The notes below the pieces were generated by a model. That model was not told where the DNA came from and did no database searches. It saw only the letters and a program-made list of their open reading frames with translations. A DNA stretch of 54,954 nucleotides from Chloroflexota bacterium (GTDB taxonomy: Bacteria; Chloroflexota; Dehalococcoidia; Tepidiformales; Tepidiformaceae), in the NCBI GenBank assembly GCA_026710655.1, contig JAPOQN010000015.1, positions 1-54,954 of the forward strand. Reading direction: 5' to 3'. The position numbers and the translations under genes were made by a program. Positions 36,556 to 44,172 of the stretch are shown here, piece after piece. Numbering within the stretch: position 1 is the first letter of the stretch; the number at the start of each line of letters is the position of its first letter.

Positions 36556-37476
36556 CTACTCGGTGGCGATGGGGGGCTTGGGGCTGCGGTCCCAGTGCAG
36601 GCGGAAGACGTCGGGGCGGCTGTAGTGGCCGACGCCATCGACCCAGCGCTTGGCTTCGACGAGGTCGGCGGGGTCGATCTCGGCGTAGAGGATGGTTTCG
36701 TCGTCGTAGACGGGCTCGGCGAGGTACTTCCCGCCAGGGGCGATGATGGCGCTGCCACCGTTCATCTCCCACATGCGGGGGTGCTCGGCAAAGGGCGTGC
36801 CGGCGGGGAGGCGGTCGGCGGACATGACCTCGCGGGCGACGACGACGGCGCAGGCGTTCTCGACGGCGAGCATGCGCGTGGCGGCATCGACGTTGGCATG
36901 GAGAAAGGGGTAGCCGGGCCAGACGGAGGCGTGGACTTCGACGCCGAGGCCGGCGAGGGCGTAGCGGGCGGGGGCCATGAAGTGCTCGTAGCAGATGAGG
37001 CCGCCGACGCGGCCGGCGGGGGTGTCGTAGGCGTCGAGGTCGGAGCCGTCGCCCATGCCCCAGACGGTTCGCTCGGAGAGGGTCGGGACGAGCTTGCGGT
37101 GGGCCCCGAGGAGGTCGCCGTCGGGGTCGATGTAGCAGAGGGTGTTGTAGAGCGTGCCTCCGGCGCGCTCGGTCACGCCGATGACGACAGTGGCGTTCGC
37201 GCGTTCCGCCGCCTCGCCGAGGGCATCGGTCACGGGGCCGGGCACCTCGACGCCGTTCTCGACGAGTTCGCGGTAGAGGGCGCTCACGGCGCGGCTGGGG
37301 CGCTGCTCGGTACACCAGTAGGGGTAGCCGGGCAGCCACGCCTCGGGCAGCACGATGAGGCTCGCGCCCTCGCGGGCGGCCTCGTCGATGGCCTCGATAG
37401 CGCGCCCGACGCCGGCCCGCAGGTCGCCGTAGGCGGGCGCCCACTGCACAGCGGCGGCGGTGTAGGGGTCGGGCAT
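36556..37476 (-). CDS. Nitrilase-family carbon-nitrogen hydrolase
   Basis: 306 residues. The Glu-Lys-Cys triad is complete: Glu45 (VLPEAW), Lys128 (HRKLVPT) and Cys162 (GGLICYEHF). The length and the segments GYPYWCTEQRP and WGMGDGSD resemble true nitrilases (nitrile to acid) more than amidases, although nitrilases usually have CWEH where this has CYEH. It probably acts in the cytoplasm on a small nitrile or cyanide-like compound; the substrate is unknown. It is upstream of the tandem CaiB gene on the same strand and appears leaderless. Confidence 0.92.
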   Translation of the reverse strand: MPDPYTAAAVQWAPAYGDLRAGVGRAIEAIDEAAREGASLIVLPEAWLPGYPYWCTEQRPSRAVSALYRELVENGVEVPGPVTDALGEAAERANATVVIGVTERAGGTLYNTLCYIDPDGDLLGAHRKLVPTLSERTVWGMGDGSDLDAYDTPAGRVGGLICYEHFMAPARYALAGLGVEVHASVWPGYPFLHANVDAATRMLAVENACAVVVAREVMSADRLPAGTPFAEHPRMWEMNGGSAIIAPGGKYLAEPVYDDETILYAEIDPADLVEAKRWVDGVGHYSRPDVFRLHWDRSPKPPIATE

Positions 37477-37482
37477 GGATTC

Positions 37483-37488
37483 ACTGTA
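37483..37488 (-). promoter_or_regulatory. -10 box of a likely leaderless promoter (nitrilase)
   Basis: TACAGT on the minus strand, six bases before the ATG at 37476. It lies back to back with the DUF2283 promoter, only 23 bases away. Confidence 0.5.
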
Positions 37489-37511
37489 CAGGGGCGCTGT
37501 CCGGGAGGTGA

Positions 37512-37517
37512 TAGATT
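37512..37517 (+). promoter_or_regulatory. -10 box of a likely leaderless promoter (DUF2283 gene)
   Basis: TAGATT, six bases before the ATG at 37524. Confidence 0.5.
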
Positions 37518-37523
37518 GGTTGC

Positions 37524-37772
37524 ATGCCTCAGCAAGCGACCTACGACTCAGAAGCTGACATCCTCTACGTGCGGCTACTCGACGATGAGACGGTGGCGCG
37601 GCTGACGTTTCTCGATGACGTGCGCATCATCGACCACTTGGAAGACGGGGCGGTCGTGGGCATCGAGTTCGTCGGGGCGAGCGACAGCGTTGACCTCGGC
37701 GATGTGCCGTTCGCGCAGCAGGTCGAGGACCTGATTGGCCGGAGCGGGCACTCGTTCAAGCTGCTCGTCTGA
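37524..37772 (+). CDS. DUF2283 family protein
   Basis: 82 residues. The start YDSEADILYVRLLDDETV and the middle DDVRIIDHLEDGAVVGIEFVGAS match the DUF2283 pattern of small beta-rich proteins, often found near toxin-antitoxin genes but here alone. It has no membrane helix and no catalytic motif that I can see. It is transcribed divergently from the nitrilase, and cinA follows 44 bases later with its own -10 box. Confidence 0.85.
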   Translation: MPQQATYDSEADILYVRLLDDETVARLTFLDDVRIIDHLEDGAVVGIEFVGASDSVDLGDVPFAQQVEDLIGRSGHSFKLLV

Positions 37773-37803
37773 CTGAGCTGCCGCCCCACTCGGGGCGGCC
37801 TGC

Positions 37804-37809
37804 TAGACT
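37804..37809 (+). promoter_or_regulatory. -10 box of a likely leaderless promoter (cinA)
   Basis: TAGACT, seven bases before the GTG at 37817. Confidence 0.5.
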
Positions 37810-37816
37810 CGCGCGC

Positions 37817-39007
37817 GTGAAGGCGGAGATTGTCGCGATCGGCACCGAGATCCTGCTGGGCGAGATCGTCGACACGAACAGCGCCTGGATCGCGCAGCAG
37901 CTCCCCGCCCTCGGCATCGACCTGAACCACACGAGCGTAGTGGGCGACAACATGGGGCGCGTCATGGACACGCTGGGCCGGGCGTGGGAGCGCTCGGATC
38001 TCGTGATTACGACGGGCGGGCTCGGTCCGACCGAGGACGACATGACGCGGGAGGCGATCAGCCGGCTGCTCGGCGAGGAGCCGTACGTGGTGCCCGAGCT
38101 GGAGGAGCGCCTGCGGGGGTTCTTCGCGCGGCGCGGCATCGACATGCCGGAGTCGAACATCAAGCAGGCGTGGCTCATCCCGAGCGCGCGGGCGATCGAC
38201 AACCCGCGGGGCACGGCGCCGGGGTGGTGGACGGAGCGCGACGGGCACGTGATCGTCTCGATGCCGGGGGTTCCGCCCGAGATGGAGCGGATGTGGAACC
38301 ACGAGGTCGCGCCGGAACTCGAGGGGCGCTCGGGGGCGGTGCTCGTGACGCGCACGCTGAAGACGGCGGGAATAGGGGAGGGGACGGTCGACGAGATGGC
38401 GCGGCCGGTGTTCGACATGCCGGGCATCGGGGTGGGGACGTACGCGCGGGCGGACGGCGTGCACCTGCGCATCGGGGCGAAGGCGGCGACGCGCGAAGAA
38501 GCGCAACGGCTCATCGAGCCAGCGGAGCGCGAGCTCGACGCGATCTTCGGGAACGCGATCTGGGGTCGGGACGAGGACACGCTCGAGGGATTCATCGCAC
38601 GGACGCTGGGGGCGCGGGAACAGACGGTGGGGACGCTGGAATCGACAACGGGCGGACTGCTGGCAAGCACGCTTAGCGACGCGCCCGATGCGGGCGGCTC
38701 GTTCGCGGGGGGGCTTGTCTCCTCGGGGGGGTCGGAGGAGTTCGCGGCAGTGTCGGCGGAGACGGCGGAAGGGATGGCGGCGGCGGCGCGCGAGCGGCTG
38801 GGAAGCGACTACGGGGTCGGGATCTCGGCAGCGCTGGGTCCCGACGCAACCGTCGAGCAGCCGGGCACGTTCTTCGTGGCCGTGACCGGTCCCGGCGGAA
38901 CGCGATCGATGAAGATGGTCATGGCCCAGGGGCGCGGGGCGACCAAGCGACGCGCCATCACAACGGCACTGATGCTGCTTCGCAGCAGCATGCTCGAAGA
39001 GGAGTAG
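37817..39007 (+). CDS. cinA: CinA: nicotinamide-nucleotide amidase / ADP-ribose pyrophosphatase-like
   Basis: 396 residues from a GTG. The N-terminal MoaB-like half (AEIVAIGTEILLGEIVDTNS, ITTGGLGPTEDDMTREA) is the COG1058 domain; the C-terminal half is the PncC-type amidase domain (TVGTLESTTGGLLASTLSD, then FAGGLVS and VTGPGG). Together they recycle NAD breakdown products; the competence name is historical. In PncC enzymes the catalytic Ser lies in the ES-TGG motif, here ESTTGG. It appears leaderless, and an epoxide hydrolase gene follows after 5 bases. Confidence 0.93.
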   Translation: MKAEIVAIGTEILLGEIVDTNSAWIAQQLPALGIDLNHTSVVGDNMGRVMDTLGRAWERSDLVITTGGLGPTEDDMTREAISRLLGEEPYVVPELEERLRGFFARRGIDMPESNIKQAWLIPSARAIDNPRGTAPGWWTERDGHVIVSMPGVPPEMERMWNHEVAPELEGRSGAVLVTRTLKTAGIGEGTVDEMARPVFDMPGIGVGTYARADGVHLRIGAKAATREEAQRLIEPAERELDAIFGNAIWGRDEDTLEGFIARTLGAREQTVGTLESTTGGLLASTLSDAPDAGGSFAGGLVSSGGSEEFAAVSAETAEGMAAAARERLGSDYGVGISAALGPDATVEQPGTFFVAVTGPGGTRSMKMVMAQGRGATKRRAITTALMLLRSSMLEEE

Positions 39008-39012
39008 GAGAC

Positions 39013-39390
39013 ATGGACAACGCCGAGATCGTGCGGAACTTCTGCGCGGAGTGGGACGCGCCCGCCCCGGACGGGGACACGCTGGCCTCGTACTTCACGG
39101 AGGACGCGCTCTACCACAACATCCCGATGGACCCGATCAGCGGGCGGGACAACATCCGTAACGCCCTCGGGGGCATGGCGGGGATGATGGTGAGCAAGGG
39201 CTGGGATGTGCTCAACATCGTGGCCGAGGGCGATGTCGTGATGACCGAGCGGGTCGACAAGTTCGACGCGGGCGGGAACGCAGTGGCGCTGCCGGTGATG
39301 GGCGTGTTCGAACTGAAGGACGGAAAGATCACGTCCTGGCGCGACTACTTCGACCTGGCGACGTTCCAGACGCAGATGGCGGGGGGCTAG
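39013..39390 (+). CDS. Limonene-1,2-epoxide hydrolase-family protein
   Basis: 125 residues of NTF2-like fold. The residues of the Rhodococcus limonene epoxide hydrolase active site can all be placed: Tyr34 and Asn36 in YHNIPM, Arg80 and Asp82 in TERVDKF, and Asp111 in SWRDYFD. It is therefore a likely active epoxide hydrolase, not just an NTF2-like relative. Five bases separate it from cinA, so it is probably co-transcribed. The substrate might be a terpenoid epoxide; this is inference. Its stop overlaps the convergent HAD gene by 4 bases. Confidence 0.85.
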   Translation: MDNAEIVRNFCAEWDAPAPDGDTLASYFTEDALYHNIPMDPISGRDNIRNALGGMAGMMVSKGWDVLNIVAEGDVVMTERVDKFDAGGNAVALPVMGVFELKDGKITSWRDYFDLATFQTQMAGG

Positions 39391-39959
39391 GCCCCGGACT
39401 CGTCCAGCCCAAGTTCGCCGGCGACCCTCTCCAGGATGGGGATGGCGTCGCTGATGCGCTCGATACGGTGGATGTTGTCGCTCTCGATGCCGCGGTTGCG
39501 GGGCCAGTCGACGAGGAACACGTGGGGGATGCGGCCGGCGAGGAGGAGGGCGGTGTTGGGGTCGTCCTCGAAGTGGGCGAGCGGTTTGAGCGGGGGGATG
39601 ACGCGCGCCTTGAAGGCGGATGAGCGCTCGCGCCAGGAGGAGCGGAGGCGGACCGGGGGGGAGACGCCGAAGGTGTGCGCGAGCCAGTCTTCGGTAAGGA
39701 GGCGGGAGCCTTCGCCGCGGGCGGAGACGACGGCGCACTCGAAGCGCTCGGCGATGGCGTGGAAGCCTTCGACGGCCCCGGGCATCGGTTTGCGGCGCAG
39801 GTAGAGCCAGCGCTCGAGGGGCCAGGTGGGGCGGGGCAAGCGGGCAGGGGAGGTAGCGTCGGAACTCACCCCGCCGGGGTTGATGCCCCAGGGATTGCGA
39901 GAGAGAACGCCGTCCATGTCGAAGGTGACGAGCGGTCGGGAGCGGCCCACACGGCCCAT
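39387..39959 (-). CDS. HAD-superfamily hydrolase-like protein
   Basis: 190 residues from the ATG at 39959; the frame runs 20 codons further upstream without support. Motif I is VTFDMDGVL with both Asp residues, motif II is the Ser in CAVVSARGEGS, and the acidic motif near the end is AHFEDDPNTALLLAG. This fits a small HAD phosphatase with a short cap (WGINPGGVSSDATSPARLPR region). The substrate is unknown. It stands alone on the minus strand. Confidence 0.85.
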   Translation of the reverse strand: MGRVGRSRPLVTFDMDGVLSRNPWGINPGGVSSDATSPARLPRPTWPLERWLYLRRKPMPGAVEGFHAIAERFECAVVSARGEGSRLLTEDWLAHTFGVSPPVRLRSSWRERSSAFKARVIPPLKPLAHFEDDPNTALLLAGRIPHVFLVDWPRNRGIESDNIHRIERISDAIPILERVAGELGLDESGA

Positions 39960-40048
39960 GCTACGAAAGGAATGTGTCTGGCGCTCTAAGGCGCGCGTGC
40001 GGTAGCCTTCGAGCATCACGCCCGGGCGAGTGAGGCCCGGGGCGAGGG

Positions 40049-40342
40049 GTGGCAGGAGTGCTCTTTTCGGTACGGCTGGTTTCGAGGCAGCCCGCGGACC
40101 TCGATGCGGAGGCCTGGCAGGGTGTTGTCGCCCAGCAGCTGGCAGCGACGAAAGCGCTCCGGGACGAGGGGAAGATCAAGGCGATCTACCGCGAGACGGG
40201 CGTGGGCGTCCTGGCCATCTTCGATGTGGCGGATGCGGCGGAGATGGACCAGATCCTCGCCGGTCTGCCGATGGGACGCTATTTCAGCAGCGTCTCGGCG
40301 AACGCGGTCTGGGACATGGGCCCGGCGCTGGATAGCGCCTAG
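40049..40342 (+). CDS. Muconolactone isomerase-like small protein
   Basis: 97 residues from the GTG at 40049. The ferredoxin-like pattern (LFSVRLVSRQPADLDAEAW, ALRDEGKIKAIYRETGVGV, FDVADAAEMDQILAGLPMGR) matches the muconolactone delta-isomerase family, which acts in aromatic ring degradation, but many relatives have other or no known function. It precedes the flavin reductase gene by 2 bases. No other beta-ketoadipate genes are nearby. Confidence 0.75.
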   Translation: MAGVLFSVRLVSRQPADLDAEAWQGVVAQQLAATKALRDEGKIKAIYRETGVGVLAIFDVADAAEMDQILAGLPMGRYFSSVSANAVWDMGPALDSA

Positions 40343-40344
40343 CC

Positions 40345-40830
40345 ATGTCGCCGGTCGACCCGGATACCTTCAAGAACGCGCTGGCCTCGTGGGCCTCGGG
40401 CGTGACGATCCTGACGACCGAGCACGAGGGGCAGGTGTACGGCATCACGGCATCGAGCTTCTCGACGCTCTCGATGGACCCACTGCTCGTGCTGGTCTGT
40501 ATCCAGAACGGCAACCACCTGGAACGCATGGTGCCGGCATCGGGGAAGTTCGCGGTGAGCGTGCTGGCGAGCGACCAGGACGCCATCTCCAACCACTTCG
40601 CCATTTCGGGGCGCGACCCCGGACCGGAGCTGGACGGTTTCGAGACGTTCACCGACCAGACCGGCAGCCCGATCCTGACCGGAGCCATCGCCCACCTCGA
40701 CTGCGAGCTGGAGACGGTCGTGCCGGGCGGGGACCACATCATCGCCCTGGGGCGGGTGGTGGGGGCGGCCTCGGACGCGGAGAAAGAGCCTCTGCTGTAC
40801 TTCCGTCGCGGCTATCACGGGCTCGACTAG
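40345..40830 (+). CDS. Flavin reductase-like FMN-binding protein
   Basis: 161 residues. The start FKNALASWASGVTILTTEHE and the motif YGITASSFSTLSMDPLLVLVCI are typical of the HpaC/flavin reductase family, which supplies reduced FMN or FAD to a separate monooxygenase. GKFAVSVLASDQ and the final YFRRGYHGLD complete the fold. No flavin monooxygenase gene is adjacent, so its partner is elsewhere or it serves the Rieske protein downstream; the latter is speculation. Confidence 0.9.
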   Translation: MSPVDPDTFKNALASWASGVTILTTEHEGQVYGITASSFSTLSMDPLLVLVCIQNGNHLERMVPASGKFAVSVLASDQDAISNHFAISGRDPGPELDGFETFTDQTGSPILTGAIAHLDCELETVVPGGDHIIALGRVVGAASDAEKEPLLYFRRGYHGLD

Positions 40831-40859
40831 GGCGGGGCACGGCGGGCGTTCGTGATACT

Positions 40860-40888
40860 TTGCACAGGCGTGGACAGACGCGTACGAT
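40860..40888 (+). promoter_or_regulatory. Candidate promoter of the Rieske membrane protein
   Basis: TTGCAC (40860-40865), exactly 17 bases, TACGAT (40883-40888), followed by the ribosome binding site GGGGAGG before the GTG at 40911. Confidence 0.5.
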
Positions 40889-40910
40889 CCGCTTCCGGGG
40901 AGGGTAGCTC

Positions 40911-41582
40911 GTGTCGGTAGCGCTCGCGATTGTGGGAGTCTCGGTCCTCGGGACCTGGGGGATCGCGACGATCTCCCTCATCGTTGGCGGCATCATTCTC
41001 CTGGTCGCCCCAGGGGACGCCGAAACGACATCGAGCGCGCTGGCAGTGGGCATCTTCCTGCTGATCGCGGGCCTCATCTCCGGCGGTCTGATGCAGATCG
41101 TGGCCATGCCGTTGATGGGCATCGACCCGCCACTCCCGACGAAGGCGAAGAACAACATTCCGCACGACCTCATGAAGGGCTGGGCGAACGCCGGGCCCCT
41201 GCGCAGCTTCCCTGATGGCATCGCCACCGAGGTGCGGCTGCACAGCTTCCGGGTGGCGATCGTGCGGCAGGGCGAGGAAGCCCACGCGATGGCGGCGCTC
41301 TGCCCCCACGCACAGCTTCCCCTCGGGAGCTTCCCGGGCGCGCCGATCAAGCCGGAACCGGTTCGCGATGGCTGCGTGATGTGCCCCTTCCACGGGGCGC
41401 GCTTCGAGGTCTCCAACGGCAAGGCGGTGCGCCAGCCTTTCAGCAGCGAGTTCAACGCGAATCACCCGTTCCTGGGGCAGCTGCAATCGAAGCTGTTCTT
41501 CTGGAACATGGGCGCGGAGGACATCCAGACCTACCCCGTCCGCATCGAGAACGATGAGGTCATCGTCGGGCTACCGCGCTAG
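40911..41582 (+). CDS. Membrane-anchored Rieske [2Fe-2S] protein
   Basis: 223 residues from the GTG at 40911, with GGGGAGG 7 bases upstream. Two hydrophobic helices (TWGIATISLIVGGIILLVA and ALAVGIFLLIAGLISGGLM) precede a Rieske domain whose ligands are CPH (Cys131, His133) and CPFH (Cys158, His161). The interval between the two boxes is 24 residues, longer than in most Rieske ferredoxins, with an extra Cys155. It may carry electrons to a membrane or soluble oxygenase. It does not resemble the cytochrome bc Rieske protein. Confidence 0.85.
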   Translation: MSVALAIVGVSVLGTWGIATISLIVGGIILLVAPGDAETTSSALAVGIFLLIAGLISGGLMQIVAMPLMGIDPPLPTKAKNNIPHDLMKGWANAGPLRSFPDGIATEVRLHSFRVAIVRQGEEAHAMAALCPHAQLPLGSFPGAPIKPEPVRDGCVMCPFHGARFEVSNGKAVRQPFSSEFNANHPFLGQLQSKLFFWNMGAEDIQTYPVRIENDEVIVGLPR

Positions 41583-41594
41583 CTCGTCTTTCCC

Positions 41595-41614
41595 GCTCCG
41601 CGCGCCCGCGGAGC
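41595..41614. terminator. GC-rich hairpin after the Rieske gene
   Basis: GCTCCGCG and CGCGGAGC form a perfect 8-bp stem with loop CGCC, 12 bases past the stop. No T run follows, so it may only stall polymerase or protect the 3' end. Confidence 0.45.
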
Positions 41615-41621
41615 AGCGTGC

Positions 41622-41627
41622 TATTCT
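41622..41627 (+). promoter_or_regulatory. Candidate -10 box of the acyl-CoA module
   Basis: TATTCT, 17 bases before the GTG at 41645. The very short leader would still contain GAGGAG. Confidence 0.4.
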
Positions 41628-41644
41628 CCCGCCGAGGAGCAACC

Positions 41645-42091
41645 GTGGCTGACGTAACCGAGAGCAAGATCACCGACGAACACCGCGCCATGATCGGGCA
41701 GAAGAGCGACCCCATCGAGGTCGTTCCGCGGACTCCGGACGCGCAGCGGATGCGCGACCTGCTGGACGACAGCGATCCGCGCTGGGCCGACGGCACGGGC
41801 ATCGCGCCGCCGTACATCCTGGCGATGATGGAGCCGCGGCTGCCGGCGGAGCTATCGCCGCAGGTGCTCTCCAGCGGCATCCTGACGCAGACCGAGTGGA
41901 AGTTCAGCCAGCCGATCAAGCTGGAGGAGCCGCTGCAGGCGGTGACGCAGTTGATCGACGTGCGCGACCGGCTCGGTGGCCGCTACGGCTACAGCGTGCT
42001 CGTGATGTTCCAGACCGCCTACCTGAACAGCGACGGAGAGGAGGCGGCCGCCTCGCTGCGCACGATCACGCAGTTCGACCGGCCCGAGTAA
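41645..42091 (+). CDS. MaoC-like N-terminal (FAS1-like dehydratase) hot-dog protein
   Basis: 148 residues from the GTG at 41645, selected because GAGGAG lies 5 bases upstream. The fold is the N-terminal hot-dog half of HTD2/MaoC-type hydratases (DDSDPRWADGTGIAPPYILAM, then EWKFSQPIKLEEPLQAVTQLI and YSVLVMFQTAYLNSDGE). Its stop and the next start share a base (TAATG), so the two halves of a double hot-dog enzyme are made as separate chains of 148 and 140 residues. It starts a five-gene module with two CaiB genes. Confidence 0.85.
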   Translation: MADVTESKITDEHRAMIGQKSDPIEVVPRTPDAQRMRDLLDDSDPRWADGTGIAPPYILAMMEPRLPAELSPQVLSSGILTQTEWKFSQPIKLEEPLQAVTQLIDVRDRLGGRYGYSVLVMFQTAYLNSDGEEAAASLRTITQFDRPE

Positions 42092-42513
42092 TGAGCCGCT
42101 ACTTCGAAGACATCGCCACCGACGACGAGCTGGAGCCGCTGGAGCGCCTCCCGACCGAGGACAAGGCAGTCGAATTCTTCGGGCGCGACAACCCCACCAA
42201 CCCCGCGTTCGGCGACGCCGAGGCGGGGCGGCGAATGGGGTTCGGGGGCGCGCTCGTGCCGGGACTGCTGAAGCTCTCGTGGATCACGAACTACGTCGGG
42301 GCCTGGGCAGGGCCCGAAGCGAACCTGCGCAGCGTGCGCGTCGCCTTCCGGCGCCCCGACATCGCGGGGAAGCCGCTGACACTCGCCGGGCGAGTGGTCG
42401 ACAAGCGGCAAGAAGACGGCGCCAACATCGTCGAACTCGAGGTGGTGACGCTGGCGGACGACCAGCCCACCGTGCGCGGGAACGTGCAGGTCGAAATCCC
42501 CTCGCGGCCGTAG
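42091..42513 (+). CDS. MaoC-like C-terminal hot-dog protein
   Basis: 140 residues. It matches the catalytic hot-dog half of MaoC-type hydratases, but the hydratase motif, normally D-x-N-P-x-H followed by GF and a HG pair, reads RDNPTNPAFGDAEAGRRMGF then GGALVPGLL. The expected His is replaced, so hydratase activity is uncertain. It is translationally coupled to the N-terminal half upstream, and a CaiB gene starts 10 bases after it. It might instead be a thioesterase or an acyl-CoA-binding partner. Confidence 0.82.
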   Translation: MSRYFEDIATDDELEPLERLPTEDKAVEFFGRDNPTNPAFGDAEAGRRMGFGGALVPGLLKLSWITNYVGAWAGPEANLRSVRVAFRRPDIAGKPLTLAGRVVDKRQEDGANIVELEVVTLADDQPTVRGNVQVEIPSRP

Positions 42514-42523
42514 GCAGGCGGCC

Positions 42524-43705
42524 ATGCCCCTCCCGCTCGAAGGCATCCGCGTGCTGGAGGTGGGCACGTTCGTCTCCGCGCCCTACTGCGGACGGCTGTT
42601 CGCGGGCTACGGGGCGGACGTCATCAAGGTCGAGCCGCCGGGCGGCGACCTGGCCCGCGCGCACGGACCGTTCCAGGACGGCGAGCCCAACCCCGAGACG
42701 AGCGCCCTCTTCCTCTACCTGAACACGAACAAGCGGTCGGTCGAGCTCGACCTGGGTTCGCAGGCGGGGCGCGACGCCTTCCTGCGGCTGGCGGCGGACG
42801 CGGACGTCATCATCGAGAACTACCGGCCGGGCGATGCCCGCGCGCTGGGGCTCGACTACGAGCGGCTACGGGCGGTCAACCCGCGACTCGTGCTGGTTTC
42901 GATCACGGCCTACGGGCAGGAAGGCCCGTACGCCGAGTACCGCTCGAACAACCTGGTCGCGTTCGCCATGGGCGGCCAGATGTTCCTGACGGGCGACCCG
43001 GACAAGCCGCCGGTCAAGAACGGGGGCTACCAGGCTGACTACCAGGGCGGGTTGAACGCGTTCTCGGCGGCGAACCTGGCGCTGCTGGCGGCGGAGCGGG
43101 ACGGGGAGGGGCAGCACGTCGACATCAGCGTGCAGCACTGCATGGCCCCGATTCTGGAGGCGGGCGTGCCCTTCTACGCCTACAACGGGCTCTGGCTGGG
43201 GCAGCGGCGGGGGAACCTGATGTCGAGCTTCATGGGCGTCTACCCGTGCCTCGACGGGCAGGTGGGCGTACACGTCATGGCGCGGAACTGGCCCCCCTTC
43301 GCGGAGGCGACCGGCCACCCGGAGTGGCTCGAGGACGAGCGCTACGCGACGGCCGAGTCGCGGCGGGCGCACGACGACGTGCTGATGGCCGAGGTGATCG
43401 CGTGGGCGGCGGGCATGCGCAAGAAGGAGGCCTACGCCCTGGGCGGGGAGTTCCGCGCGCCGATCACGTTCATCCACACGATGGAGGACCTGCTGGAGAG
43501 CCCGCAGCTGGCCGCCCGCGGCTTCCTGCGGCGGATCGAGCATCCGGTTGCGGGGGAGGCGTCGTACCCGGGGCCGCCGTGGTGGATGGGCCCGGACGCC
43601 TGGCGCGACGGCCCGGCGCCGCTCCTCGGGGCGGACACGCAGGCCGTGCTGTCGGAGGCGGGGCTGTCGGAGGCGGAGATCGCCAGGGTGGGAGCGCCGG
43701 CATGA
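42524..43705 (+). CDS. CaiB/BaiF family III CoA-transferase (first of the module)
   Basis: 393 residues of one complete family III domain. It starts LEGIRVLEVGTFVSAPYCGR, has the CoA-binding region KVEPPGGDLARAHGPFQ and keeps the nucleophile Asp in GEGQHVDISVQHC. Such enzymes move CoA between organic acids such as oxalate, carnitine or mesaconate. It overlaps the following unknown gene by 4 bases and follows the two hot-dog genes closely, which suggests a pathway that activates and hydrates an unsaturated acid. Confidence 0.93.
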   Translation: MPLPLEGIRVLEVGTFVSAPYCGRLFAGYGADVIKVEPPGGDLARAHGPFQDGEPNPETSALFLYLNTNKRSVELDLGSQAGRDAFLRLAADADVIIENYRPGDARALGLDYERLRAVNPRLVLVSITAYGQEGPYAEYRSNNLVAFAMGGQMFLTGDPDKPPVKNGGYQADYQGGLNAFSAANLALLAAERDGEGQHVDISVQHCMAPILEAGVPFYAYNGLWLGQRRGNLMSSFMGVYPCLDGQVGVHVMARNWPPFAEATGHPEWLEDERYATAESRRAHDDVLMAEVIAWAAGMRKKEAYALGGEFRAPITFIHTMEDLLESPQLAARGFLRRIEHPVAGEASYPGPPWWMGPDAWRDGPAPLLGADTQAVLSEAGLSEAEIARVGAPA

Positions 43706-44172
43706 GCGAACTGGGCCGAGCGGTCGCGTTCTTCGAGCGCTGCGACGACCCGGTGCTCCTGCACGAGCTGCTTGGGGTGGTCGCGCGGCGGACGAAGCGG
43801 TTCGTGGCGCAGGCCATGGCAGAAGGGGGAGAGGACGCGATCCCGGCCCCGGCCGAACCTCCAGCGGAAGCCTCGCCGGCGCGGGAGCGGGACGCTCGGC
43901 GCCTGGTGGAGCGCACGAAGGACTTCGCCGAGCTGCAGACACTGGCGCGCGCGATCGGGCGGCGGACGGAGACACTCGAAATCGCAGCATCGGCCGAGTT
44001 TCCGGCGGGTGCGCGCATCGAGGTTCCGAAGCGGGTCGCGTTCCCGCCACCGGACGATTGGGTCGCGGGGACGGTCACGACGACGGGCACGATGCTTCGC
44101 GTGCAGCTCGACAGCGGCAAGAGCTGGGAGGGGCCTCCCAGCCTCGCGCGGCCAGCGGGGATGTCGCTGTGA
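43702..44172 (+). CDS. Unknown 156-residue protein between two CoA-transferase genes
   Basis: The ATG at 43702 overlaps the upstream CaiB stop (ATGA), and its stop overlaps the next CaiB start (GTGA). The N-terminal half is helical (LGRAVAFFERCDDPVLLHEL and RRLVERTKDFAELQTLARAI), with an Ala/Pro-rich insert, and the C-terminal half is beta-rich (RIEVPKRVAFPPPDDWVAGT, TMLRVQLDSGKSWEGPPSL). It has no membrane helix or signal peptide. I recognise no family. The strict coupling suggests a partner of one of the transferases. Confidence 0.75.
   Translation: MSELGRAVAFFERCDDPVLLHELLGVVARRTKRFVAQAMAEGGEDAIPAPAEPPAEASPARERDARRLVERTKDFAELQTLARAIGRRTETLEIAASAEFPAGARIEVPKRVAFPPPDDWVAGTVTTTGTMLRVQLDSGKSWEGPPSLARPAGMSL

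Noticed and set aside
36512..37444. N-terminal extension of the tandem CaiB protein through the nitrilase gene
   Set aside because: The extension is Arg-rich shadow sequence; the CaiB domain and a leaderless promoter mark the start at 36511.
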